From Canna indica (lineage: Eukaryota; Streptophyta; Magnoliopsida; Zingiberales; Cannaceae): DNA of 64,000 nt. A program made the position numbers and the translations under genes. Shown here in pieces: positions 33,543 through 45,848 of the stretch; positions within the stretch are counted from its first letter, which is position 1, and every line of letters begins with the position of its first letter. The DNA lies in NCBI GenBank assembly GCA_034359265.1, contig CP136898.1:2172501-2236500 (forward strand), written 5' to 3'. The notes under the pieces were generated by a model. That model was not told the DNA's origin and did not search any database. It was given only the letters and a program-made list of their open reading frames with translations.

Positions 33543-35402
33543 TGGGTTGGAGTGATAGATTCTGATATTTCTGGTGAAGAATTTGGGATAATGAATGCGT
33601 AAAACGCCACAAATATTTGCTTTGGGAGTCAAAATTATCCCCTTTTGGCAAAGAAAGATGATGGGAAGAATTGAAGATGGATAATAGTTTGTGTAGGTAA
33701 AATTTTTAGAACGTATTCATCAACAATTTGCTTTTCCAGATTCATTTGGTACTTTTCAATTTTCACTTACCGAAACCCCAATCTCGGCTGCTAAAATGAT
33801 TTCTTTTTTAGTCCTGCACTTTTGTTTTCCCGATTGCTCAAAGTACAAGATTTTGTTTGTTCGTATTTATTTTTGGGATATCAACGAACCAAATGTGTAA
33901 ATCAATCATGTGCCAAACAACGCGGCTGCCATGTGTTTTTTTAATTCTTTTTTAAAAATCTCTTATTGTCCTTTTTTCTACTAAAGAATTCCTCTTTGTT
34001 TTCTCTTGTTGATAATTGCTTTAGAATGATATACGTTGTCATCAGTCATCATCCAAATTACGTCCATCTGTATCTTTTTATTTGTTATTCGCATTAATTT
34101 AAAAAAGTTGGTTTGAATAATGATGAATCTCCAAAAAAGTTTCTAATATCATGAAAGTTGGTAACATTTCAACTATAATATTAATGGTATTTGAATAATC
34201 TTTTAACAAAAAATATATAACTCAAGTACGAACAATTTCGAATCCTATGTTTGATTTTTTGAGCCGGTCTGAGTTTGGACACCCTAAGAATGTGATAAAT
34301 CAACTGCTTTTCTGCAACACAGAAAGAAACCACATAAATTACTATATCAAAAATGCTAAATCTTTCTAATTGATATACCTAATAATTTTTCTAATATTTA
34401 CATTTAATAAAGTGCTCATAATTATTGATAAAATTATAGCTCATGCAAAATAATTAGGCACATTTTTAAGAGAATATAGCAACACTCTTACTGTATTAAA
34501 ATCTGGTCCCACACATACATTTAATTAAATAGCCAACTCAGTTTGCAGCTCAGGCCCATCAACATGGGACACAATGGGGGAACAAAAAATAGTCTTAGTG
34601 TCATGCCCCTTCCACCTCATAATAACGAATTGGGTCAGATTGCTAACAAATATTTTGCGTGAGCTAAATTAAAATCCATTGTCCTCAGCCTAACAAGCAG
34701 AAATATTACTTTAGTCTAACTAAAGGACTAAAAGAGGGGAAAAAACTACTGAAAGTACATTTGTTAAAGTATGGATCATTCCTATATGGTCACAGGAATA
34801 ACTTCAATCCATTAACCGATCATATTCTTCAAGGTGAACATCGACAAAATAAAATTATTTGCCCCCGTGACACCAGCTTCAGAAATTGATAATGTCTCCA
34901 GTAGGCTATCCAGATCAAGTAGATGATTCCTGGATCTGAATGTTTATCATATTCTTGAAGGTCAACGAAGACAAGATTATGATGCTTGTGAAACCATGTA
35001 AGTTTATATTACTCCTGAAAAAAAGACAAAGATGTTACGAATTTTCTTGTGCAAGGTCAAAAAGAAAATGCAGGAGAAAGAAAAACGAAGCAGATATAAT
35101 CATAATGTTATTCACAGTAATGGAGCCTACGGAGAAGTTAACTTTATATCCAATTGTTTCATTTATTATACCAAAGGTTGTGACACCTGCTGAGATCCAG
35201 CTAACTGCCAGTCCACCAAGCAACTTAGAGAGAAACAATGGTAATAAATTTTACAGTTTCTTGTTAAATCTGAGGTTTCAACTAGTTGGTCAAAGAGTCA
35301 TGTGCAAAGTGAATGAAACCAACCCCCACAGACGAATCTAGAGTCTTTTAACTGACCGACATCCCAAAGATATGAAAGTACAACTTGGAGCAACAGGAAG
35401 AA
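33543..35402. other. intergenic between convergent genes, no gene seen
   Basis: This holds the 3' UTR of the F-box gene and, from about 34900, the 3' UTR of RRP43. The DNA is AT-rich. The plus-strand ORFs at 34940-35341 and 35416-35607 run antisense to the RRP43 end and are not credible. Confidence 0.45.
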
Positions 35403-38400
35403 CTAGACTACCTCCATGGCAGAAGTGGAATCCTCTAATATATTCTGGAGCTCTTCCATTCTTTGTTTTGTGAGAGAGATGCAATCCTACAATCCAGAAA
35501 ATGTGTTAGTAGCCTTCAAGGGTTGTATCTGGATGAGTAACATGTTAAATCCAAAGCAAGAAACAAGAACAATCTCTAGGATATGTATCTACAGCTTTCA
35601 ACAATGATGTATAATGCCACATTGGCACATTGCGAGGGGAAAAAAAATAGATCAGAAAATGGGAAATGGAGTGCAAAAGCATAAAAGACTATAACTTGTC
35701 AATGATATTAACCTATCAACTAATAGATGAAATGTGGCATATTTTTTAAGACAAAAAAAAAGAGCAATACGTTGCAAGAGCAGCAGGTCGAATCAATATA
35801 TGGAGCCATACCTGGGCAAACAGATTCTATTTTCATTTATATTTTAAGACAGATATAATAGTTCAGTGGTTATTTAAAGATGACACTTTATATAAACTAA
35901 ATATTAGGAAAAATCCATGAGAAATATGTGTGCATAAAACTTTCATTAGTCTACTTGAATTTTCTATACACGAGGAAATAATTCAAGAAGGTTATTTACT
36001 CTCCCATTAATATTCAGTTTTTGTTTATTTAAGACTAGTCAGAAAAAAGTATTGTGATTGACCTTGATAGTTGATGAATGCACAAGAACTGATCCTCCTG
36101 GTTTATAGAATGACACAAGCCGCCCCATTGAATCCAGAACTACAGTTATAAAAGTTTCCATAATGGACTCTTCCTCTGCAGTCGGGTCTGCCAAGATGTA
36201 CTTATTGTGAAGTACACATGTCAATGAAAATGGGATGCTTTGAAATGAGAGCTTCCTCTTTTCTTTATTGACCAACTCTATTGTTGAATTATTCTCCAGT
36301 TGCTCCCCAGAAACAGCAATTACTCTCCCATCATCATTGAGAGAAACAAGAGGGATTTGCACTGACCACCAACATGATTAGTTTCATAGTTTTTGTCATC
36401 AATATCCAATATAAAAAATAAAGAAATAATCAATTATTAACACCCAGCTATAATCTATAAGGCAAGGAAGATAGAAACTATATGATTTATGTGACTATTA
36501 GAGTATACAAATTCTAACAAAGTATGACATATACAAAAATTCACTGGTTAAGAAATGCATCCAATCTTCCTATGAAGTCTCCTAGGATGATTTAAGCTTG
36601 TGATCATTGCAAAATATGCTGATGGATTTCAACTAATAAATTGAAAAATAAAGAAATGAAAAGAAGCTAATGGATAAATCTATCCTACTGACAGGAAATG
36701 ACTATCCTTTCAATTCCCTATCATGCTGCATTACCTATGAAATGCATGCCAAGCATATATAATGAAGTAGGAACTTTATTTATAGAAGTCTACAGGACTT
36801 GTATAACAAGCATTGTAATATTTATTCGAAAACCAATGCAGAACTTACAGTGAGAGAATGCAGCAATTGCAGAAAGTAATGCAGCATCAAAGAGGGAGCC
36901 ATCAGAATTGAGACAATAAATATCCTGCAAAAGAAAATAAGATACAGCTATTATTACAATGGAAGTGAGGAAAATAAGAGATTACCAAATTCTTAAGACT
37001 GTTTACTCTTTTACTTCATCAGTTGGGAAACATACAAACATGGTAAGCAAGCACCGAAATAAGAAAATGATAATCAAAACCTAAAAACCAAAGTACAATA
37101 CCAGATAGGCTGTCCAAGCAGCTTTTCCACTAATTAAAGAGAGTTCCTTTAAGTCTATCATCCCAGAACTGCAAAAATTAAAACAATAAAATGAAATTTA
37201 TAGGCAGAACCAAGAAAAAATAATGAAATAAATGATACTAGTAATGAGGCAAAAAAGTATTTATTAAATGACAATAGTAGTGAGACAAATAATTATTTCT
37301 TTAGGGTAAAAAGTCCCATGTTTTTCATTGGTTTCTTGCCACACATTTATCATGAACGAGATATATCAATCATAAATTGCACATGCATTTACTGTGTAAA
37401 TGAGAAAGTCTAAATTAGATGTTAAATTGCTGCTGTTTACCTTTATTAAGTGTAAGCAACACGACAAACATGAAACTAAACCTTAATATAAGTCTTAATT
37501 CGCAGCATAAATACTTGCTCTGATTTGTCGTATATAAAATTGGACCAACCGACCAACAATATAAGTATAATCAATCTAATAATTAACTGATTTTATTCAT
37601 GTGATATTGAAACCAATAAATTACCATTTTGATTTTCAGTTTGCTACAAAGTCCAGTTCCTAAGCCATGAGTGACAAAGCAGTCATCCGATAGCATGATC
37701 TTTAAAGAGATTACAAAATAACATATTTAAACTTGTAACTAATTGACATATTACACTTGGTATCTCACAGGGATGAGATATTAAGGATTACAAGAATAAA
37801 TTAAAATGTATGAATATCATGTGTACTAAGTCCCATCTTCACAGAGACTTGCAATTTGGATACCCACCCCTTCTGAATCATTAGTGGACAAGAGCTCTAA
37901 TATCGCTTTCACTTATGCCAAAGACAAAGACCAAGGTAGTGTCCACAGGCTTTCTGACGTAAAATGATTACTACAAAATTTAAGGTAAGAGAAAATGTAG
38001 AGGAATTTGTTATATTATCCAGGGATAAGAAGATTGCTTCATTATCAAGTGAAATAAAAAAGGTTTTGTTACACAAATTTTTTATGCCAGCATTAAAGAG
38101 ATTAAAAATCTGATTAGCTTGACTAGAATTAAACAATGAACATGGAGCAAAAAAGATTTAGGATTGGATTAAGGAAATAAGATATGAGGAAATACAAAAG
38201 AAAATGGGATAAAGAACTGTTGATACATTTCAACAAGTACATGCATGTTTAGAACCTGAAATTGATCAGTAGACTTTATTCAAACAGTAACAAAACAATG
38301 AATTTACCAACACATACATCCAAATCAGCCCAAAGTAAATTGTGCCAACACATCCCTACGTTTGATTTCCCATACTTAAATATTCAAAAAAGCAAAGAAA

Positions 38401-39387
38401 AGCTATATCCCTCAAGAGACCTGACCAAAAATGAGTCAACTTTTTCTCCTGATAAGGTAACGTCTTGGTTTTGTGATTCTTTTTCTCTATTCCAAAAACT
38501 CAACACGATCTGAACATGTTTATACCTCTAGAAGTCAGAATTGATATACAAAAAAAAAGTTAAATAGACATAACATATAACAACCATAACATAGTCACCG
38601 TATTCAAGGATTGCAAAAGGAATGCAATTGTACAGTAGGGTAATTAAGATCCCGAGAAATAGATGGAATTACCTCGTTATAACATCAGATAACTGCTTCG
38701 AAATAACAGGTGCTACATCGGCTGGTCTCCCGGGTCGAACAGTTGGTGAACAAATTGGTGGCATGTGAAACTCAATAGCTAGACACATAATAAAAATCAA
38801 AGGCAAAATAAGGGCAAATCCAAAAGCTATTAAGCAATAAACCCTGGAAAGAGCAAACATGACAGACCCAACGAGCCCTCATCAGGCGCCTCTGCAGAAG
38901 GGGTCATGACCTCAAGCTTGACCGCTGCCAGCATTGTCTGCGCATCGGCATAAGCATTTCATCGAGCATGTGGTGCACATGAACCGAAAACCAATTTCGT
39001 CACTCGAAAAGAAAAAATGTAAAAGGACAAGAAGAAAGAGAACACGAACAGTGTCGCCAATCTTGACCGAAGAAGAACCATGAGCAGAAGCAATCGGACC
39101 TGTCGAAGATGGCAGAAAATAGTTCGAAATCAGGGTGAGAATATGCTGATGCACAATAATTAAAAAGAAGGGGAGAATGAGAGGGGAGAGTGACCAAGGG
39201 CGACGGAGGTATCACGGGCGCGGTGGAGGGGGCGGGCGTCGGGGCGGACGTAGTTTTGGAGGTAGCGCTCGTAGAAGGGGAGAGGAAAGAGGCGGCGGTA
39301 CGCTTCCACCTCCATGTCCCCCGCGCCGAATCCTCCAGCGCCACCGCCACCGCCGCCGCTACCACCAGCAGTCGAGGCCGCTGCCAT
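35403..39387 (-). CDS. RRP43: Exosome complex component RRP43 (complete copy)
   Basis: RRP43 is one of the RNase PH-like ring subunits of the RNA exosome core, which processes and degrades RNA 3'-to-5' in nucleus and cytoplasm; in eukaryotes the ring subunits are largely structural. Eight exons, read right to left, are 39387-39195, 39099-39050, 38937-38868, 38778-38673, 37168-37102, 36924-36849, 36361-36063 and 35486-35403. All introns are GT-AG and phases close, giving 314 residues, close to the plant family length. Key segments: MEVEAYRRLFPLPFYERYLQ and RPDARPLHRARDT (exon 1), HGSSSVKIGDT (2), MLAAVKLEVMTP (3), FHMPPICSPTVRPGRPADVA (4), MIDLKELSLISGKAAW (5), LFDAALLSAIAAFS (6), FSLTCVLHNKYILADPTAEE (7), and a short tail ending AMEVV (8). 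Intron 4 contains the left breakpoint (37453) of the 14-kb duplication. Exon 1 has a glycine run (residues 9-14). Confidence 0.96.
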
Positions 39388-39589
39388 GTATCCCTATCAC
39401 ACAACACGATGCCGACGCCGCGAAACCAAATCGCGTGGTAGTTTTTTAGCATAACACGAGCAGGTTGTGACTTCTCATGTAACCCCTCTCAAGTCTCAAT
39501 ACAACCCACTGAGTTGAAATGGGCTCTGATGGACTCGCAATACAACCCACTGAGTTGAGCCGAACACGGCCCGTCGTTATTTGATGTGT
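39388..39589 (-). promoter_or_regulatory. RRP43: RRP43 5' flank
   Basis: About 200 bp upstream of the RRP43 start before the foldback element begins. The segment contains a short internal repeat ('aatacaacccactgagttga' at about 39499 and 39539). It is duplicated nearly unchanged at 53376-53577. No clear TATA was identified. Confidence 0.45.
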
Positions 39590-41590
39590 TTATATATTTT
39601 AAGTTTGAGAGAAGTGCATATTTTGTTATATAAATTTTTAATTTTTTTAATTTTTTATCTTATAAAATTTATTTTAATATTTTTAGTTCTATAAATTTGC
39701 TCCATAATACATATTTTGTCATATTCGTGACGCTCCGTTAATTCTCTATCAATGTGGACTAACGTCGTTCATGCACGTTCACATTTTTGATCATATAAAT
39801 TTCATTTCAAAATTTTCAGTCATATATGTTTGTCTCATAGCACAGAGTTGATCCAATATATTTGCCATGTATCGCACGCCTCCACCCTGCTCACATATCC
39901 GCCCGACGTAGGGATGGCAAAAAAACCCGTTTAGATGGGTACCCGCGGGTATTTACCTGTTTATAACGAGTATGGGGGGTAGTTTTGTACCCGCGGATAA
40001 TTTTTTTTACCCGTTTAATAAACGAGGTGGGCGCGGGTATTATAGTACCCATACCCACGGGTACTCGTTACCCGTGAGATTTATTAAATTATATATTTAC
40101 CCCTTATGTATACTTAAAAAAAACCTAAGTTACTGCCCTAAAATAATTCCCCAAAGAGTCAAAAGACTCAAGACCCCAACACGTCGCAATGCTGCACGCC
40201 TCCTCCCTGCTCACAGATCCATCACCCGACGCCTGAGTGCTCGACATCCGCTCGACGCGCGGCATCTCACATATCCATCGGGATCACGCCGCAGTGCCGC
40301 ACGCCTCCACCCTGCTCACAGATTCGCTCGACGCCCGACATCCGTTCGACGCGCAACACCTCACAGATCCATCGCCTGATGCCTGACATCCGCTCGACGC
40401 ACGATGCCTCACAGATCCATCGGGGTCACGCCGCAGTGCCGCACGCCTCCACCCTGCTCACAGATCCGTTCGACTCGCGACACCTCACAAATCCATCGCC
40501 CGGCGCCCCGACATCCACTTGACGCACGACGCCTCATAGATCCATCCCCTCGACGCGCGACGCCCGTCGGCCAGTGAGCCACTCCTCCACTCATTCTCTG
40601 GTTCTTCCCCGTTGATTATAGCTTCAGTCGTCGACTTCGCAAGCATACGGAACCCAAATCAAATTATACTTCAAGTATGCTTATATTTGAATTAAGTTAT
40701 CAAAATATTGTGTGATTGCACTCGAAGTATGTTTATATTTGAAATTATCAAAATATTGTGTATAGTTGAAGTAAGTTTAATTGTTTATATTTGAAGTTGT
40801 TAATTTATTATCAAAATATTATAGTTTAGATTTTTTTAAGTATCATGGGTACCCGTCAATACCCGTGGGCATCCGTCCCCCCCGCGGGTAATTAAATGGG
40901 TACCCATTTCTAATACCCGCGGGGAATAAACGGGTAGCGGGTACCTATTTATTTCGCAGGGCGGGTAGTGGGTAGGCACCCCCCGTACCCGCCCCGCCCC
41001 GTTGACATCCATATCTGTTAACTCTTCCTCCATGAAAAATAAATGACGTTATGTCCATGTTGACAGAGTTAACAGACAGTCATGAATAAGACCAAATCTA
41101 TGTTACGAAGCAAATGTATATATGTTACGGAGCAAATCTATGTTACGGAGTTAACATATCAACTTGTCTATATGTCGATATGTCATACAGATCTGGTTAT
41201 ATCCACGACAGTCTGTTAACTCCGATCGTCAACATGGACATAATATCGTTTATTTTTTCGTGAACGAATAGTTAACAGACCGTCGTGGATGAAACCAAAT
41301 TCGTGTTATAGGACAAACATGTAGGACCAAATCTGTGTTACAGGACAAATATATAGGATTGAAAATTTCGAAATGAAATTTATGAGACCAAATTAGTTAA
41401 CGTGTATAAACGATGTTAGTCCACATTAACGGAGAGTTAATGAACCGTCACATATATGACCAAATCCATACTGCAGAACAAACTTATAAGACTGAAAAAA
41501 TCAAAATGAAACTTATAGGACCAAAGTTCAAAAATTTTAAAACTTATAGGACCAAATATGTACTTCCAATATTTACAAGAAACTTTTGTT
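39590..41590. mobile_element. ~2-kb foldback element with nested sequence, copy 1
   Basis: The arm at about 39600-39870 is the inverted partner of about 41290-41590; for example 'gttaattctc..atgtggactaac' faces 'gttagtccacatt..gagagttaa'. Within it, 39909-41013 begins TAGGGATGGCAA and ends TTGACATCCATA with many 'gggtaccc' blocks, like a hAT-type element, but no TSD was found for it. It lies just upstream of RRP43. No transposase ORF. Confidence 0.6.
40180..40600 (+). repeat. GC-rich minisatellite-like repeats
   Basis: The phrase 'cacgcctcc.ccctgctcac' recurs at about 40196, 40307 and 40442, and once outside the hAT-like element at about 39878. 'tcacagatccatcg', 'cgctcgacgc' and 'gacatcc' words are interspersed. 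Small ORFs in both directions result from composition and are not credible. The same block is at about 54176-54586 in copy 2. Confidence 0.65.
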
Positions 41591-43599
41591 TGCTCGCAAA
41601 TACAAATACAACAACTCTTATTGCAATAAATATATCAAAAAAATTATTTAGTTGGCTTTAAATTTTTTTACAGCATTTAATATTTATAAATTGTATTTTT
41701 AATATCATTTCCAAGCTGCAAAAGACATTGCAGCCCAAAAAACTCGAAATACAAAATTACATGTTGCAAACACAATAATTAATTTGGACGATTTAAAGTG
41801 GCCGGATGGAAACGAGATAAATATCAAAGTTGTAGCTTTTTGTGTGTTGAACGTGATGATGGTGCCAAATTTTAGATCTAATGTCGTTTGATAGAATTTT
41901 TATATTTTTCAAATTTTACATAATAATTTAAATTATTAAATTATTTTTTATAAATAATTAATTTACATAAACTAGTATTTTATTAAACTAAATGGTGATT
42001 TAGAGTATAAAATAATATTATTTTGGATCGAATAGAATATGTTGTAGTTAGTGAATTATTGTTAGAGTACAATGATAGATTTACCATATTGCCTCTATTT
42101 ACTTGTTATTGTTTCTAACTTTCGTTGAACTCCCATTGTATATTATTGTTGGATCGACTTGGGCAAATTTTTCGACCTTTAACTATATAGATCACAAGTT
42201 TTTTTTTTCTTTTTTTTGTTGCTCATCGGTCATTGCTTGCTCATATGGTGATTTGTGGATATTTGTGCTCGAAACTAATTATGGATCACATATTTCAAAC
42301 ATTTATGCGAGTGTTCGCCGCCACTTGAAGCAGAAAAACTAGGCTCCTTTGATGCATCGGGTATTTTTGGCGTCGTCAATCATTCGGGCGGCTCATCCGA
42401 TGACGTATTGCTTCGGCCCGATAAAAAAAATTGGACATGAGAACTCAAGCTCGGCACGACGCAAAAATGAAAGGAGTCATAATGGCTCGCCCCACTAGCA
42501 CGACTATGAAAAGCTAATCTGGCCACCCCCTTTCTTGACTATGGTTAGTAGGCTAGGTTGGGTCGGACCCTACATCCCTTGGCCCGACATGATAACAAGC
42601 GGGCCGAGGATGATTTTATCGTGTCGGACTATCAAATCAGACAAAAATTACTAGATCTAGACATGAAACAACAAGTTGCAAGTACAATTGCAACTTTCAT
42701 TTGCGAACAATTAAATACTTGCAAATATATATTATAACTCTACTTGTGGTAATCAAACAGTATACTACAAATTCTATTCATGAGCACTTGCTTTTGCTTG
42801 CAAATAATTTTTGCAGCATTTGTAGTCGTGGACAATCAAACATCTTGTTAAAGACTTTTGCAAAAATCTTTAAATGACTAAGATTAAGAAAATGATATTT
42901 TTAGTTATAAAAAATATATAGTCAACAAAAAAAATACTAAGATACTACCCTGGATTTAAAAAAAAGTAATTTTTATGTATAAAAAAACATTTTATTTGAA
43001 CATTTTAAAAAAAAGTTTTTAAGTGATAAAATAAAAGGAATTACATTTAGAAACCAAAGAAAATTTAATTTTGAGATCAATTTTAGTATTTCAAAATGTA
43101 CATTACTCATTTGGAAATTTTAAGTCATTTTTAATATATATCTAAAAATTATTTCATTTTTATTATGAATTTTAAAAATTGAATATGTATTATAATAATA
43201 TAATATTACAAAGCACACTAAAAGCATGCAAGCAATAGCGTCCACAAATACTGTGTGCATTTTGAGACTAATTCTCAGATTATTTATGAAAGTATATGAT
43301 AATTAATTATTTCATTCCGCAAATTCATTTTAAAGTGCTATTTTTTTTAAAAAAAATTAGTTGCAAAAACAACTACAAATTTAAAGAAAAATATTATTTT
43401 CCAAAATTGATCAATATTTACATATATATTCACACTTGACAAGTACTAGTTTCGAGAATAAACTTTTTTTTTTCCTACAAACAATAATTTTAAAATATAT
43501 AAAATTTACTTAGTTTATTCAACTTTTTTTATTATTTGAACAATATTTTTAAATATGTTTACTTAAATATTTTTCAATATTAATACTGTCCACCAATCG
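41591..43599. other. AT-rich repeat DNA, inverted partner of 3.4-6.4 kb
   Basis: Blocks near 41.7-42.1, 42.3-42.4 and 43.1-43.5 kb match the opposite strand of 6.4-5.9, 4.4-4.2 and 4.2-3.5 kb. A diverged GGGCC-rich segment at 42400-42665, ending 'ttactagatctagacatg', resembles the hAT MITE family at 3681-4080. The plus-strand ORF at 42103-42342 is not recognisable. No gene seen. Confidence 0.5.
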
Positions 43600-43795
43600 C
43601 CCAAATTATTGGCGGGACCATCAAATTTGACCAGCTTTCCGCGTCGACAGATAAGGATCACCAAATCAAATGTTGAGCCACCGACTCAACCACCGCCAAT
43701 CTGTACCGTGTCGGTGATTGGTGAAGGAATGGATAGTTGGATACGTTTCCCCAACAGCGCTCTCTATAAGTAGGGGATTAGGATTTAGGGGAACC
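43600..43795 (+). promoter_or_regulatory. promoter-like block upstream of the tandem array, copy 1
   Basis: A GC-richer block in AT-rich surroundings, with GCCAAT and ATTGG motifs near 43695-43725 and TATAAGTA at 43765-43772. The same block occurs inverted at 930-1160 and in the second copy at about 57640-57827. Function inferred from conservation and motifs only. Confidence 0.5.
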
Positions 43796-44902
43796 CTCAA
43801 GTGATCAAAACGCGGGTGAAGTTTGATTTCACGGGCATGCTTCGAGAGCGTTCCGTCATCATTCTTTTCTTTAATCGCCTTATCTTTCTTTTTGGGTAGC
43901 TTTGCTTGGTCAGATGTCTTGAAGGTTTTGAGTTGATTGATCTCGTCAGTATAGTACTCGAATCAGTATAGGTAGTATTTCTTCGTTGTAAGGATCGTTG
44001 ATTTTGAGCCCTCGTCTTGTTGATTCGTCTGATGATCTTCGATGCCATTATGGGTAGCTTCTATTTATCTTACGGTTCGAAGATGTTTATAGGCTTTCGT
44101 GGTTGATCTCGTCGGATGGTAATTGATTTCGATTTGGGTAGCTTTTCTTGGTTCGATGGATTGAAGATTTTTGAGGCCTTGTCTGGTTGATCAAGTAGGT
44201 ACTATATTCGATTTCTTTTTTGGATAACCTATCCTCGTCTTTTGGATGGAAGGTTTGAGGCATCAGCCGTGGTTGACCTCGTTGGTTTGATCTGAATTCG
44301 TCGGTTTCTCGATGTCATAGTGCTGCCTGTGCAAATTTTGTATAGTATTCGAATCAGTATTGGTAGCTTTTTTTTGCCATAAGGATCGTTGATTTTCAGC
44401 CCTCGTCTTGTTGATTCGTCTGATGATCCTCGAAGTCATTTTGGGTAGCTTCTATTTATCGCATGATTCAAAGATGTTTGCCGGCTTTCATGGTTGATCT
44501 CGTCGGATGGTAATTGATTTCAACTTCGGATGCTTTTCTCGGTCTGATCGCTTGAAGATTTTGACGCATCGCGTGGTTGATCAAGTAGGTTCTGTCTTCG
44601 AATTCTTTTTTGGATAACATCTCTTCAACTTTTGGATGCAAGGTTTGAGGCATCAGCCGTGGTTGACGTCGTTGGATTGGTCTGAATTCGTTGTCCTCTC
44701 GATGTCATAGTTCTGCCTGTGCAAAATTTGTTAAGCATTCGTTATCGGTATTGGCAGGCTTTCTTCGTTGTAAGGTTCGTTGATTTTGAGCCCTCGTCTT
44801 GTTGATTCGTCTGATGATCTTCGATGCCATTATGGGTAGCTTCTATTTATCTTATGGTCCGAAGATGTTTATAGGCTTTCGTGGTTGATCTCGTCGGATG
44901 GT
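43796..44902 (+). repeat. ~390-bp tandem array, copy 1
   Basis: 'gggtagcttctatttatc' starts at about 44050, 44445 and 44833, giving periods of 395 and 388 bp. Inside each unit are shorter sub-repeats built on 'gtggttgatc..gt', 'ggtagctt' and 'gaggcatcagc'. Stops occur in all frames. The array is interrupted at 44903 by the viral fragment and resumes at 45849. Confidence 0.85.
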
Positions 44903-45848
44903 GTCCTGACTGCTGAACTAAAGGAACTACCATATGAGACAATCATGATGTCAGACGAAGTCCAGACAAATACCTGGAGAAAGCAAGTAAGTCTCCCACA
45001 AACCATGACAAATTGTGTTCATATATGGGAAGATAACAGCCCAGTGCCTAGAGGCTACGAAAAATGCACATTATGCAAGGAGCAAACAAATCCAAGGATG
45101 AGAGCACACTGCAGAGGATGTCTACTTACAACATGTCCCATGTGCTCCAGATTTTGCCTGGGAAGGAAACTCATTATACAGAAATCAAACATCACTCCAT
45201 ACGACAACAAAGATACACTGATAAGTGAGTTGTTAGAATACACGGAATACTTGCTGGCAGAAAATCAGAAACTGAAGGAAAAAATCCAAAAGTATGAGTT
45301 AAACCAGGAAATGGCTGAACTAGAGAAAGAGGCCCTAAGGAAAGGAAAATTCCAAGCTAAAGAAGAGAGTGAGAAGAAAACTTGGATGACATTTCCCGCA
45401 GAATATGAAGAACTAACAAATATTGCAGATGATCCAATAGAAGACCCTGTAATGGGCTCAAAAGAAGAACAGGATAGAGCGTACAATGACCTAGAACGCT
45501 TATCCTGTCACAACGTAAAGGACCTGTTCGACTACATGAATGACTACAAGGTCCTGGCAGCAAAATCCGGCCGTATGTATATTTCTCCAGAACTATCGGA
45601 GAAATTATTCAGAAAAATGCCCCCGCTTATTGGAAAGGAATTGGAAAAAGCTTTTGCAAAAAAATATCCAGGAAACCCGCTAGGCGTCGTCCCACGGATG
45701 CACTTCGCCTATCAGTTCCTAGACGAACAATGCAAGCGCGCGGATTTACAAAGAAGCCTCGAGGACTTATCCGTTCATTTTCCGAAGGAGAAATAGGAAT
45801 GACAAAATCCCTGATTGCTGAACTAAAGGAACTACCATATGAGACAAC
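44903..45848 (+). mobile_element. Caulimoviridae-like capsid-region fragment (endogenous viral element), copy 1
   Basis: One open frame of about 300 codons runs to a stop at 45794-45796. In order it shows a cysteine-rich region at about 45060-45165 (CTLCKEQ, then CRGC, CPMCSRFC), a charged coiled-coil stretch (about 45240-45370), and a segment like the N-terminal part of caulimovirid capsid domains (FRKMPPLIGKELEKAF, PRMHFAYQFL). The capsid domain is cut off early. Reverse transcriptase, RNase H, movement protein and protease are absent. The frame has no ATG at its left edge. A 38-bp direct repeat bounds the insert (44905-44942 and 45810-45847). A stub ORF starts at 45800 and runs into the right repeat. 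It splits a tandem-array unit precisely. Not replication-competent. Confidence 0.75.

Noticed and set aside
31986..33632. 548-codon minus-strand ORF opposite the F-box gene
   Set aside because: Antisense shadow of a GC-rich coding exon; low-complexity Arg/Gly/Pro/Ala peptide with no domain, while the plus strand has clear F-box and kelch motifs.
35416..35607. Plus-strand ORF at the end of RRP43
   Set aside because: Antisense to exon 8, whose minus-strand frame closes in phase with exon 7.
40180..40600. Possible CRISPR-like or coding repeat in the GC-rich block
   Set aside because: Spacing is irregular, repeats are imperfect words, and the surroundings are plant TE sequence. ORFs follow composition.
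39909..41013. Clean hAT insertion with TSD
   Set aside because: Ends look hAT-like (TAGGGATGGCAA and TTGACATCCATA) but the flanks GCCCGACG and TCTGTTAA do not match, so I did not call exact boundaries.
44903..45848. Ordinary retrotransposon gag gene
   Set aside because: The order cysteine-rich region, coiled coil, then a capsid-like segment fits the caulimovirid capsid region better than Ty1 or Ty3 gag, where the zinc knuckle follows the capsid. No LTRs, integrase or protease are adjacent.
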